DNA of 64,000 nucleotides, taken from contig JAVIAB010000092.1 in assembly GCA_032433765.1 (NCBI GenBank), positions 34,841,534 through 34,905,533 of the forward strand, read 5' to 3'. This document shows, piece after piece, positions 35,301 through 46,756 of this stretch (its first letter is position 1; every line of letters starts with the position of its first letter). Under the pieces are notes generated by a model. The model did no database searches, had not been told where the DNA came from, and saw only the letters and a list, made by a program, of their open reading frames with translations. The stretch comes from Megaustenia siamemsis. Its lineage: Eukaryota > Mollusca > Gastropoda > Stylommatophora > Ariophantidae. A program made the position numbers and the translations under genes.

Positions 35301-36290
35301 ATTCCAGCGGGGAAGTGGTATTTGCAACTCCTGTTTGTGAGCAAGATCCATTGAAAGTTTCACTGGTCTGTGGTCACTATCTCCAAGTTGCTTCAGTACT
35401 TTTCTGGATATTTTGTTCGATATGTCTCTTGTTGCAAATACTAGGTCGGGTGTTGATGTTGTTTTCCATCTTCTTGAGTAGAAGGTTGGGGGTGTAGATG
35501 TCCTCTCTAGAGTTTATGAGGAACATGTTGTCTTTCCCATTCTTCCACTTCTTCACCTCGAGCATTGGATATATTATATCCCCATCTTTCAGAGTGACTG
35601 TTAAAGTCTCCTACTACCAGACACTGTGATGGTGTTATTTCCATTGACTCCAGCTTCAGCAATTTGTCATTAGGAGAGTATATGTTAAATATACTTGTGC
35701 TAGTGGAGTTGATGTATAGGTCTGTGCCAACGATCTTTGCCTCTCTGTTTGTGACTACTTCTATCTGTTTTGCTGGGATGATATTTTTAATAAGTATAAG
35801 GATTCCACACTTGTTACCTTCCCTGTTCTGTCTAAATGTTTCGTAGCCCCTAATCATAAATCTATGCTGATGATTAAGGTGGGTTTCTTGGATGCAGGCA
35901 ACGTCTATCTCCTCCTCTGCTAGTCTGACTGCTAGAGCTTGTCTTTTGTGGTATATGCCCTCTGCATTCCAGTGTATTATTTTTAGCAGTTTCTTAAAGC
36001 CTTTCCGGTCAGCAGTAGTTTCTCTCTGGTCCCATTTCCTAGCTCTCCAAAATGGGTCAGGGTGACCACCAGTAACTTGGGGTGGACCCCTTCGTGGCAT
36101 GTGGCACATCATTCCACCTGTCTGGGGGGACTCCACAGACAGAACACCATAATTAGAGTCTGTTAGATCCATTCTGATTGAATACCTGTTAAAACGTTGC
36201 ACTGTGTTCTGCACCAGTGGCCCAGTGCATCCGATGTCTGCCAGCATTTTATTTAGTGTCAAGAGACAAGATATTGTGGTGTGAGAGTGA
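32395..36290 (-). mobile_element. LINE-E, near full-length (EN-RT-RNase H), inactivated
   Basis: Read on the minus strand. The endonuclease lies in 36262-35507 (LLKIIHWNAEGIYHKRQALA, IDVACIQETHLNHQHRF, CLVVGDFNSHSERWGY). RT pieces follow: TGKDGITKEMLIKLGH at 34699, QQSGFRQYRSTENLITYIAQ at 34448, VRPVLEYGVTAWAMASKSHL at 33733. RNase H follows at 33200-32719 with IYTDGSA, KAETEALGDAA, LTDALSVL and SHCSIHGHESADKLA, i.e. all four acidic active-site residues. EN plus RNase H points to the I/jockey-like LINE groups. Frameshifts in RT and one in-frame TGA between RT C-terminus and RNase H. The 3' UTR is 32395-32718. Confidence 0.9.
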
Positions 36291-36364
36291 GGTTACTGCA
36301 ATTAATTAGTCACGTCTTCAGACAATATCCACTTTTTTAAAATCTTTACTATCTTCTCTAAGTT

Positions 36365-36455
36365 GTCCAGCTATCTCACCATTTCTACTCCAAGTAGTCA
36401 AGCTATCTCACCATTTTTGCTCTATGTAGTCACGCTATCTCACCACTTTCCAAAT
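36365..36455 (+). repeat. ~31-bp tandem repeat, 3 units
   Basis: The unit contains GTAGTCAAGCTATCTCACCA. It lies just 5' of LINE-E (right side). Confidence 0.8.
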
Positions 36456-36584
36456 CTCTAGTAGAAAGAAATAGAAAAGTTTTTTTGCTGTCTGGGGAGA
36501 CAATGATAAATTGTTATCTCCTTGGAACATTAAAATACTCATATCTATTGTTTCGTGTGTCATAAGTCATCTACAACAATATTT

Positions 36585-37885
36585 TACACTAACCTAAGAA
36601 ACTTAATGGACTAGACATGAATATCAAAAAGACTAAAACTATGATCATAAATAAAAAAAAATACTCAAAACCCACAAGTGGATATCAAAATTGAAGGTAT
36701 AGACTTACAGCCGTGTTCTAATTGTTCTTCGTATATGACACAACAACCACACATTCAAGAATGAACAAACTTGGTGTGTTATAAATAAGTCATCATTTAT
36801 TATCTATATACATATAGATTCTATCAGGCTATCCGTCCTAGCATTTCTGTAGATACTCGTTCGATCTGTTAACAGTCTTGGCCGCTGAAGTATTTCGACT
36901 GCCGTCGGTGTTGTACCTTAGCTGTTCTTGTAGTGGATATTCTAACTGTCTCTTTATCTAGCTCTCTTTCGTCTGTGTTTTATGTTTCTAACGTTCTCCA
37001 ATGGCTATCTCGATGTCTATCTCTAGTTCTCCGTCTCTCGTTCTAGTTCTCGTCCTCTAGTTCTGGTGCGAGACTTCTAATTCTGATCTGTAATTCTAAT
37101 TCTGCTGTAGTTCTGTTTCTCTATTTCTAGTCTCTTCTCTAAGTTGAAGGTCTTCTGTGACTATTCGGGGTCATTTGGTCAAGTTCACATCCGTTACTAG
37201 TAACTCGATCTTCGCGTCTTCCTCTCTGGCTAAACTTATACCTCCCTGCTAACTATTCTTTCTCCATATAAAATTGACATCCAACACTGCTCCACTCCTC
37301 TCTGAACTCCAAGTGACCCTCCCCAACTATCTAAGACTGTGAGACTACCCTTCAGTTTATGAGTTCTACATTCCTTACTGACAGCTAAGGTCATTCCCAG
37401 TTTACAACCTTGTGGTCAGTCACGGCGATTTAACATGGTCACTTAGTCATCCCTTTGCTAAATTTGTCTAGTCCTGTTTTGCCCTATGTCCTCGCTTAAT
37501 TATGATCTAAATGTGAATGTGCCATCCTTCACGGTTACAGACAGGGAGACAATTCAGAACTATAACTACCTTGGACATACTATAACCAGTGATGGAAGAT
37601 GTACAACTGAAATAAACAAAAGAATAGGAATGGTAAAAAGTAATTTTTGGGGCATGTTAAAAGACACAACAGCCTACTAAAAGTAATATTGGAAGGAAAA
37701 GTACAAGGTAAAAGAGGCAGAGGCAGACCAAGACTAACATGGACGAGTAACATCAACAGATGGACAAACCAGCCTTTGACAACCTGCACCATCAAAGCAA
37801 GAGTCAGAGTAGAATGGCGCTCCATGGTAGCCAACCTTAGTTGCGGAGATAGCATTTAGTGATGAAGATGATGATGATGAAACTT
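36585..37885 (+). mobile_element. LINE-B fragment split by an 824-bp insertion
   Basis: 36600-36710 and 37541-37860 align to consecutive parts of the LINE-B copy at 40490-41150 (KKTKTMII, then NYNYLGHTITSDGRCTTEIN). A second lesion joins GTAATTTTT to GGGGCATGTT at about 37650, removing roughly 280 bp present at 40690-40970. The 3' end reads WRSMVANLSCGDSI, then a GATGATGATGATGA tail. Confidence 0.85.
36711..37534. mobile_element. Unclassified 824-bp insertion in LINE-B
   Basis: Flanked by TTACAG at 36705-36710 and 37535-37540. The ends are CCGTG and CACGG, a 5-bp inverted repeat. Inside it is pyrimidine-rich on the plus strand with many TCTAGTTCT/TCTAATTCT repeats (36950-37130) and no coding frame. 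It could be a non-autonomous DNA transposon or another insertion type. Confidence 0.6.
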
Positions 37886-38432
37886 AACAAATATGATATT
37901 TATAAGTATAATTTATATTTATGTCTGTATTTTTCTCGAGTGGAGTGAGTACTAAGAATAAATACTTTATTTGGTAAAGGTCTAGTATAGTCCCGTAAAT
38001 TATTTAGGCGAAAGAGTGATCCCCCTTGTTTGACGTCACAACAAAACTTTAATAGTTCTCAAATACTGTTACAAATTAGATCGCTTTTCAATTCAGGTGC
38101 TAGTATCTATTTTTATTAAATAAGTTTGGACATTTAGTCGATGTAGCTTTGTATGTTACAGTCTGACTCTGACGAAATGTGTCTTAATTTTAGATGGGTC
38201 ATCTGACAAATTCACACACAAGCACTTGTTCCTTTTAATTCGCTTTTTGTTAGTGATGACAGGAAATAAACTATTTTAATCGCATCTTTGGATTAATTCT
38301 TTGGCAAGGACTGCACACGAGAAAGTGTATTTCATTTTACTGACGAGGAAGTCAAACGCTGTAGTCTGAGCCTTGCATATAGCATTGGGCTTGCATCAGA
38401 TGGCGCATCAAACATGGTCGGGTGCAGCATTC

Positions 38433-38607
38433 AGTCACAACCATTATTATTATAGTTGTACTGTTGGACAACACGTTGTTTCACTATCTCCGTCACAACT
38501 ATTATTATTATAGTTGTACTGTTGGACAACACGTTGTTTCACTATCTCCGTCACAACTATTATTATTATAGTTGTACTGTTGGACAACACGTTGTTTCAC
38601 TATCTCT
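38433..38607 (+). repeat. 58-bp tandem repeat, 3 units, each with a hairpin
   Basis: Each unit holds the inverted repeat ACAACTA..TATAGTTGT around TTATTAT, then ACTGTTGGACAACACGTTGT. The units are almost identical, indicating a recent duplication. Confidence 0.92.
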
Positions 38608-39098
38608 GTTACGTCTATTCACTTCATGAATGTTGACAGCTGGTCCACATGCTGTGACTAAGTGGCAAGCTATTTTGACCGTCTTGCCTCTCCATCAGAC
38701 CAGCATAATGTTTGTGCCCCTGGAGTCAATCTGTAATTCTGAGATGATAATGATAATGATGGATATTGTTATCAAAATGTGTCGCAAATGGGCACCACGA
38801 TTGTTATCAATTCGTGTCAGAAACAAAGAACTTTATCGCGTTAGAATTATGGGTTTTCTAATGATAGATTGAGAACCTCTGAATAAAGTGTAATGTTTTC
38901 TCAATGGGGCACTACTATATCTCAACTGCTCCGAAATAAAATAATTTACGAGACTAAACTTGACCTTCACACTTTTATTTCATAGAATGACATTTTTTTC
39001 ATAGCAACAAAAGTATAATTTATGTTTGTCTATGTGTGTTTGGGTGGATTAGCAATGAAACATAAATATGTTATGTCATATGTACCTTTTCTTTGCAG

Positions 39099-39224
39099 AA
39101 ATACAATGCCCCCCGGATTCCTTTGAATGTTATTTAGAGTACCAGTTATTATGCATTGATTTAGTACATCGTTGTGATGGAGCAGCAGACTGTACTTTTG
39201 GAGAGGATGAAATAGATTGTCAAG
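39099..39224 (+). CDS. Exon 10: LDLa repeat 3 (slightly long)
   Basis: The acceptor is TTCTTTGCAG at 39098 and the donor is GTGAAG at 39225. It encodes CPPDSFECYLEYQLLC, IDLVHRCDGAADC, then TFGEDEIDC. Six cysteines, with a longer loop between the second and third Cys (YLEYQLL) than in the neighbours and a GEDE acidic site. Phase 1-1. It lies 8 kb after exon 9, with LINE-E and a LINE-B copy in the intron. Confidence 0.93.
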
Positions 39225-40009
39225 GTGAAGATAAGTTTACATTTCTGTTTAATCTGTTCTGATGAATACATTTATAAAAATCTAAAACCAGTTTAATAGA
39301 TACAGCAATAGGTAAAGGAAAAGTATGTCACATAGCTATGTTAAATCTTCAGCAAGTTCGTGGCTCTTAATTTTAACCAGTTTAATGTTTGAAAAAATTT
39401 TCCTCCACTATTCCAGCCCTTAACATTATATTCAGTTCAATTTATTTACACTATCTGTGCAGACTACGTTTTTCCCTGAACGTGTTTGTAGGAATGGACT
39501 AATGATAATAATACAAAGACATTAAGTACTAAAAGTTGTTCATTGCTGCAAACTACTTACATATCGCACTCTTGAAGGAATACCACCAGTGGTAAGATCT
39601 TCACTCTCGGTATAAACGAAATAACCGAGGTCACATTTCTCACACACCAATTTTAACTTGTTATAATTAATTACTGTGGCTAACGCTTCATGTGAATTTA
39701 ACATAAATACTTTCTGCAATTATTGCTTTTTTGCTTTGAAATATTCTTAGTATTTTTTCATAAGATATCTTTAAATTTTCTTTTAAAGGTTTTTAACTAC
39801 GGTAAATATGTATATAATTTCCTTTAAGCTTTACTGGACACTGTTTTCTATGGGTTTTTTTAGCTGCTACACAGAAGCCTGTAAACCTCTTCTTCAAACA
39901 GGACAAATATATGGCAATTAAGTTTCTACTATAGTAGTGCCAAATGTTGGAGTTATATAGAATCTAGAAAACAAAATTTATGTTCAGATATTAATAACCT
40001 ATATATCTT
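39225..40009 (+). other. Intron 10 segment, no recognisable feature
   Basis: AT-rich and without motifs up to the LINE-B insertion at 40010. Confidence 0.5.
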
Positions 40010-41166
40010 ATTTGGATTCAGGAAAAACAGTGGGACAAAAGAAGCCATATTCAGCATGAGAACATTGATTGAAAAGTACACAGAAGTAAACAAACCAATA
40101 TATGCCTGCTTTTTAGACTACACCAAAGCTTTCGATAGAATACACCATAACCAACTTATAGACTGCCTAAAGGATATAAATCTAGTCGACGCAGACAAAG
40201 GACTAATATGTAATTTGTACTGGGAGCAAACAGCAATAATAAGATATAACAAGGAGAACTCTACACCCATGGACATAAAAAGAGGAGTAAGACAAGGATG
40301 CATCCTATCACCAAGCTTGTTCAATCTATAAACTGAGCAAATCTTTAAAAACATCTCAGATACCAGGCCTAAACATTAATGGAAAGATAATCAATAACCT
40401 GAGATATGCTGATGATACTGTTCTACTAGCAGAAAATCCTAAAGACCTACAACAATTGCTTAATGTGATAAACATAACAAGCAAAAAATATGGACTAGAA
40501 ATGAATATCAAAAAGACTAAAACTATGATCATAAACAAAGAAAATTCTTAAGACCTACAATTAAATATCACAGTTGAGGGAATACATCTGGAGACAGTCC
40601 AGAGCTACAACTACCTGGGACATACTTATAACCAATGATGGAAAATGCAAAACTGAAATAAACAAAAGAATAGGTATGGCAAAAAGTAATTTTAATGCCA
40701 TGAAAAATATACTAACAGCAAAACAAATATCAGCAGGGCTGAAACTAAGAATGGTAAAATGTTACATCTTCTCAATATTCCTGTATGGTGCAGAAACATG
40801 GACATTAGACTAGAAAACAGAACAGAAAATTGAAGTCTTTGAAATGTGGATTTATAGAAGAATAGGTAGAATTGGATGGAAACAAAAGATAACAAACGAT
40901 AAAGTTTTAAAACAACTGAAAATAAAAAGAGAACTACTAAATACAATTAAGACAAGACAAATGAAATTTTTGGGGCATGTTAAAAGACACAACAGCCTAC
41001 TAAAAGTAATATTGGAACCAAGACTAACATGGACGAGTAACATCAAAAGATGGTCAAGTCAATCTATGACAGCCTGCACCATCAAAGCAAGAAGCAGAGT
41101 AGAATGGCGATCCATGGTAGCCAACCTTCGTTGCGGAGAAGGCACACGATGATGATGGTGATGATT
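40010..41166 (+). mobile_element. LINE-B, best-preserved copy (RT to 3' end)
   Basis: 40056-40331 gives CFLDYTKAFDRIHHNQLIDC and RGVRQGCILSPSLFNL. A frame change and TAA follow at 40329. 40380-40560 reads NNLRYADDTVLLAENPKDLQ in another frame. 40574-40813 contains the YNYLG.T.TNDGKC region. 40844-41152 ends VEWRSMVANLRCGEGTR. The tail is GATGATGGTGATGATTAA. The catalytic FxxD and YADD motifs survive but the frame is broken at least three times. Confidence 0.9.
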
Positions 41167-41788
41167 AATAACCTCTTTGTTTTTCAGCCTCTTCATCTTC
41201 TGGTAACTCTTGAAGTATGTAGGACTCTATTAAATCACTTCAACCACTGTATACATTTATATATAACTTTATTTTCCCTTAGAGACTACACAGGCAAAAC
41301 CTGCCCATTCTTTGATGTTATCTTTTCATATCGTTCTCTGCTTACTTCTTCTTCTGACTCCTTTTACATTTCTCTATCTTTGTCAAATGATCAAGATATG
41401 TGACTCAATCATCTCGTTTTGCATTTCTTCGCAATAATTAAAAAAACATCACGTGGTCTCATGTATTTTGCAATATTTGTTTCATTTAAAAAAAAAATAA
41501 AATCTGAGTAAGAGACTCCCAAAATATTATAATTACATTTCATCTCCTTAGTTTGTTTACTTCTGTAGCTTTGTTATAGGGATCCATGTCTCGCTAGCAT
41601 ATAAATAACTTGATACAACAAAGGCGAATATCAATCAGCTATCTTTAGTTCTAAGGACATTGTTCCTATTTTCTTTCCAATAGGTTTTAGTTTTATAAGG
41701 GCTGTTGTAGTTTCTTGCTATTCTAGCCCAAATTTCAGTAACCTTATTGTTAACATTACAAATAAATGTTTATTTCACGTCTTCATAG
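41167..41788 (+). other. Intron 10 end, unrecognised
   Basis: No motif found between the LINE-B tail and exon 11. Confidence 0.45.
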
Positions 41789-41896
41789 AATGTCCGCATA
41801 ACCATACCAATTGTGGTACAGAATCGTGCATTTCTAATGAACAGTTATGTGATGGACATGTCGACTGTGACGATGGATCTGACGAGAAAGACTGCA
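41789..41896 (+). CDS. Exon 11: LDLa repeat 4
   Basis: The acceptor is CTTCATAG at 41788 and the donor is GTAAGT at 41897. It encodes CPHNHTNCGTESCISNEQLC, then DGHVDCDDGSDEKDC. Six cysteines, a canonical calcium site, and an N-linked sequon NHT near the start. It leaves one base (a) that forms Thr with exon 12, so the LDLa array passes directly into a Thr/Pro linker. Confidence 0.94.
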
Positions 41897-42644
41897 GTAA
41901 GTATTAATTTAAGTTTGTTTTTGTGTTCGTGTTGCTTGCGTACACCACGTTTATGTCTCTAACCAAACCCCGAGGGACTGAATTTTGCGTGAAGATCACA
42001 TTTTCCCACTGACAATAGTGTGCTCAGATGATCCTAGTCGTATAGGCCGATATTTTTCGACTTCAACGGTACTCACATTTTATATTGGCTATCGAGAGTT
42101 TTAACGTTTCTCGGTAGATGTTTTCCTATCAATGTTGACCGGGACTTTTTGGCCTACTCTTTTCGATTTCAAATGCCGTGATTTCTTAATTGTGCTCAGA
42201 AATCACACAGGACCCATTGTTTCTGCTGTTGTCCCCGAGGGCTAGATATCGGATATCACTACCCAGACATAATGAAAGGGTAAGGCCAAGAAGAAACCCC
42301 GGAATTAGATTTTTTTAAATAAATTCCCACCGCCTGTGGTGTGAATCGAAATCTGTACTCACTTGCCCAGTGGACTACGTTATAACTCTACACCACCAAG
42401 TATAGTTTTGTGTTGTTTTTATTGTGTTCCTTCATAACTAAGTATTTGCTGTTAATAGATCCATAATTTACTTTGCCTTCTTTGTATTATCACAGTCAAT
42501 GTTTTAAGAGTGCGCGTAACATTATCTTTTATATAATAACAGTTTAATACTTCATAGGAACAGTTTAATAGCGAGTCGGTATACAATTTGCTACGTCTAT
42601 CTATCTATTAATTGTGTTCTTTATTGTTATATACTTAAAAAATC

Positions 42645-42998
42645 GCGACAGTGCAGTGGTTAGTAAATATGTATGCTATTGACAGGAAGTCAGATTGGTT
42701 TCCTGGAGGAGATGTTTCTTAGTTCACTCAGACTAAAATTGGTATTCGAGCCCACTCACAATAAAATGGGTATTCGAGCCCACTCGAACTTAATTGGGTA
42801 TCCAAGACCATTCAAAATAAATGGGTATCCGAACCAACTTAAACTAAACTGGTTATCCGAAACCACTCAAACTAAAATGGGTATCCGAGCCCAAAACTAA
42901 AATGGGTACTCGAGCCGATCCCACTCAAACTAAGAGGGATATTCGAGCTCACACAAGCTAAAATGGATGTCCAAGTCAACCCATACGTAAATGTGTAT
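42645..42998 (+). repeat. ~28-bp minisatellite next to a degenerate SINE-like head
   Basis: About nine diverged units built on ACTCAAACTAAAATGGGTAT and CCGAGCCC (42722-42998). Just before it, GCGACAGTGCAGTGGTTAGT resembles a degenerate SINE-1 head. The unit resembles SINE-1's own TTCACCCAGCC..AATGGGTACCGG. Confidence 0.75.
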
Positions 42999-43187
42999 CC
43001 GCGTGCCACTAATTGTACTTACTATTTTTACTTGTATCAATCTTCTATGTATACCTATAAACTATACCAAATGTTAAGATGCCTTGTTACTTTCATATTA
43101 TCAACAAAGATCTCCTTAGAACTCATGTTTATTTTATTTGCTTTTGCAAGAAAATTCTACACTAATTATTGTAAACACATATTTTAG

Positions 43188-43445
43188 GGGGCTGCAGTAG
43201 CTCAGTTTTTAGTTAACTGAACTACTAAATACAAGATGACGAGTTTGATCCTGGTCGACGGCTTCCAGGTTCAAAATGCCTTAAATGGGTACTCGATTTT
43301 TCTGAGAAAGTAAAGCGGCACTGGCGTAACACTGACCACATTACCCTAAAAATCATGTGCCGAAGGTCTGTAACAATTTATGGTCACTAACAACATATTT
43401 CCTATACGCTACTTGGCGTGACAGGGTACTTAAAATTTTTTTTTT
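43188..43445 (+). mobile_element. SINE-1, full length, diverged
   Basis: Head GGGGCTGCAGTAGCTCAG, degenerate B box (GTTTGATCC), body TTAAATGGGTACTCG, end TTGGCGTGACAGGGTACTT plus T-run. The flanks AAACACATATTTTA and AAAACATATTTTT look like an imperfect target duplication. It sits 260 bp upstream of microexon 12. Confidence 0.87.
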
Positions 43446-43704
43446 AAAACATATTTTTTAATGGTAAATGGTGTACAAGTAGCAATTGGTTGACCATAGT
43501 CCATCGTGAAGCATATAATACTAAACAGCATCGACATTTGACTCATCCAACAGTAGAGGACGAGGACAAGAACAATAATTAGTTAGATGTATTCATTATC
43601 TCATTTTGCGAAATATACAACATTACAAAATAAATATACGTTTTATTCTTAAGTAAAACGCCAATTTTTGCACACAACCTTTTTTTTCTTTTTTTTTTTT
43701 TTAG

Positions 43705-43731
43705 CAACACCAGCCACCATAACTCCTGAAG
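43705..43731 (+). CDS. Exon 12: 27-nt microexon, Thr/Pro linker of cassette 1
   Basis: The acceptor is preceded by a run of about 20 T and ends TTTAG at 43704; the donor is GTAAGG after GAAG at 43731. It encodes TTPATITPE, a short mucin-like linker likely to be O-glycosylated (inference). The phase fits exactly between exon 11 and exon 13. The call is helped by a paralogous 33-nt microexon at 55372 ending in the same TTPE. A LINE-D copy in antisense starts only 55 bp downstream. Confidence 0.82.
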
Positions 43732-43785
43732 GTAAGGTTTTTTGTTTTTTTAAGAAGTTAAGTTATGAAACATGTTTGTAGTCAG

Positions 43786-45067
43786 TAATCTATCTATCTA
43801 TTGACCTTTCGAGCCGTAACCGGCCCATAGGGCGTAGACCAAGATACACCTTCTCCTATATGGATTTTTTTGTTCTAGCAGTTTTCTTTTAAAGATATTT
43901 TATCAAATCTCGCCATCTGTCTCTGTTCTGTGCAAGCAGTTCTATCTCATTGAGGGAGCCGACTCCTGCTGCTCTTGCCTCTCTCATCAATGTTCTTCTC
44001 AGTGTCTCCCTGGGTCTTCCTCTTTTTCTTTTACCTGTTGTTTCCCATATGAGGGCTTGCTTTGCTATTCGGTTATTATCTCTTCTCATCACATGTCCAA
44101 CGTATGACCATCGTCTTTTCTTTATTACTGAAGATATTAGTGGTTGATTGGCGATTTCTCTAATTTCCTCATTTGTTTTGAATTCGTTCCATGCTATACC
44201 AAGTATTTTCCTTAGACATTTATTTTCGAATGCGTTCAACTTTGTTTCTATATCTCTTGTTGTTTTCCAGCTTTCACACGCATACGTAAGGGTTGATAGT
44301 ACATTTGATTTGAATAGCCTAAGTTTTGTGTTTGTGCTGATAAGTTTTGATTTCCACAACTTTTCAAGGCTTCTGAAAGACATTGCTGCTTTAGCTATTC
44401 TGATTTTAATTTCTTTGCTCGTATCCCCTTCTCGATCAATGTGACTTCCAAGATAGATAAAGTGATCGATCTCTTCTACTGGTTTGTTTTCCATGTATAT
44501 TTTGTCACCTGTTGGAATTAAACTAGTCATGACTTTAGTCTTTTCATGATTGATCTCAAGCCCAATTTTGCTGGCTATTGATGATAGTTCATTTGTGTTT
44601 TCCTGCATCGTTTTTATCTGACTGCTGATGAGAACTATGTCATCAGCAAAGTCGAGGTCCTCCAAATGGTCTCCTTGTATCCATTCGATGCCTTTATTAC
44701 CAGTGCAGCATTTCTTCATTATGAAGTCCATAACAATTCCAAATAACAAGGGCGATAAAATACATCCTTGTTTAACCCCAGTTTCTATTGGGAAACATTC
44801 GCTCAGTCCTTCCTCTGTTCGAACTGCACATGTGTAACCATCATACATGTCTTTGATAATATTTATGATTTTTGATGGTAAACCATATTGCTTCAGAATT
44901 TTCCACAAAGAATCTCTATGAATACCATCAAATGCTTTTTTGAAGTCGATGAAGTTAAGTACAAAAGGTTTTTGCTTTTCAATGTGTTCCTCCAATATAA
45001 GTCGTAGAGTGAAAATGTGGTCAATACAGCTTCTCCCTTTTCTAAACCCAGCCTGTTCTTCACGCAT
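43786..45067 (-). mobile_element. LINE-D, 5'-truncated with intact 392-codon RT frame
   Basis: The open frame 43889-45067 (minus) carries EEQAGFRKGRSCIDHIFTLR, NFIDFKKAFDGIHRDSLWKI, GVKQGCILSPLLFGIVMDFI, LDFADDIVLIS (catalytic FADD) and YLGSHIDREGD, ending NRDRWRDLIKYL. No internal stop, unlike all other LINE copies here, so this is probably the youngest. The 3' UTR of about 100 bp ends in GATA units. The N-terminal RT fingers and endonuclease are missing, so it cannot move on its own. Confidence 0.92.
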
Positions 45068-46331
45068 TAGTCAGTAATAGGGAACTTTATATACATATAG
45101 CTTGTCAACAGGTGGTAAATGTGGTCCTCAGATCAAGAAAATTATTTAGTTTTTCTGCATCTTGACACTCAAAAGGTGATTGGTCTGCCTGGTTCATAAA
45201 TCCCATGCGTCGGTCTTCATCTCAATTTTGAGTATAAAAGATCGTGAAAAGGCTCTGAAAGAATATATAATCATACTCTACTACCTGTCTATATTGGCTG
45301 AAACTGTAGCTTGCACAGCACTTCATGATAGAGTCTATTATCCACTCTAGTCGCACAATCTATCACAACCTAATTGCAGCGACACTAATTATCGTTGCAT
45401 ATTATGTAAAAAATAATGTATAATGTAAATGGATAATAATCACAATGGTTGTTAAAAATTATAAGTGAATAAATTGAAAACATGTATGTTGTCAAATAAT
45501 GTATTTATTCAGTGCTCAGAGGCGGTATCTGCTTAATAATCTGTACCAACAAAGATACAATAATAAATAATTGCAAAGGTGATTGAGTGCATTCTCTTCG
45601 TAAAATTTGAATTATTCAGCTTGTATCCATCTATGTTTTCTTTCGGCGGATCAAACTTCAGTTTTTCATCTTGTAATCCAGTGCAGCAATGCATCCGTCT
45701 TCAGCATACATTTGTTTGGAACTGCAAGTCAACAGTTCTTTGTACTTTAGCGTTGTCTCTATTAGCAGTCTTACCAGATTAATGGTTCTTTATATTCTCT
45801 ACAATATTTTCACCAATTTATCGCACACACTTCCATTTATTCAGAAACAACAAAGTACTAATTGATTTAAAAAGTCATATTGTTGCATAAAGATGAGTGA
45901 ACCAACAACCACAATGTCCAGAGGATAAGAGTACAGAAGTACAGAACGCTATGTGAAGTCAAGTTATGCCTTAAGCTACCACACACTGTGATAATGAATT
46001 AAGTAGAAGAGTAGAAAAATAACATTGAAATTGATTGTGGAACACTCACAAATGACGAATATATCGATGAGGATAGATGTGGATAGCAGAAAAAATATTA
46101 CATGGAATGTACTGGTGTGATGCTGACCACATTATACAGAAATGGACTACAAATCTGGATACCGCCATTGTAATCTGTAACGCCATAAGGCGTTAAAAAG
46201 AGTTTTAAAATTATAAATAAATCTGACTTTCGTCCAACTCATAACAAAAATCTGAGCTGATGGTATGCAATATTTATTGTAGTTGTCTTGATAACACCCT
46301 CTTGGTACATTTGTATTTATTTGTATTTCAG
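45068..46331 (+). other. Intron 12 segment, mostly unrecognised
   Basis: AT-rich. Near 46115-46170, GTGATGCTGACCACATTATA weakly recalls the SINE-1 body (GACCACATTACCCC), but the match is too short for a call. Confidence 0.4.
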
Positions 46332-46582
46332 AGTGTACAGAGACTTTAGAAACGATTACAGAAGATGGATCTAATGTTCGTGTAGAATACGCTGACAGCA
46401 ACAATGGAAACATTTTCCATAAGGATGGCGTGTCAGCACCTCCTGGAGAAAAAGTCAACGTTACCATCACAATCAAAAGTCTCAAGCCAGCTATACTCTA
46501 CAGTATGTCAGTCACGGCAAAAGGACCTGTAGGAACTAATTTGACTGTATATATTTTTACATCATCTGGTGTAACTGTAAAT
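46332..46582 (+). CDS. Exon 13: cassette domain 1, N-terminal part
   Basis: The acceptor is GTATTTCAG at 46331 and the donor is GTAAGT at 46583. It starts ECTETLETITEDGSNVRVEY, then GNIFHKDGVSAPPGEKVNV, and ends LTVYIFTSSGVTVN. The alternating hydrophobic pattern suggests a beta-sandwich. It has three N-linked sequons (NVT and NLT within, NVS at the splice edge). The start, G.IF..DG and TS.G.. motifs recur in exon 16. I do not recognise the family. It ends in phase 0 and joins exon 14. Confidence 0.85.
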
Positions 46583-46756
46583 GTAAGTTATGATTATTTC
46601 ATGGTTATATATACTATTTTATTTGTTCATGTACATAACCAATTAAGCAACACCATCATAAATATCATAAGTAAGATCACGTTTCTTTGCAGATTGTTGC
46701 TTCTTGATTAAATTGCTGGATGTATTGATTTTTTAAAATATACATTTTGGTGATAT

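Noticed and set aside
42230..42410. Possible antisense tRNA-type repeat (TTCGATTCACACC on the minus strand)
   Set aside because: The B-box-like match is short, no A box was found, and there is no second copy with clear alignment in the window.
46115..46190. Possible SINE-1 remnant
   Set aside because: Only about 20 bases resemble the SINE body, with no head, tail or target duplication.
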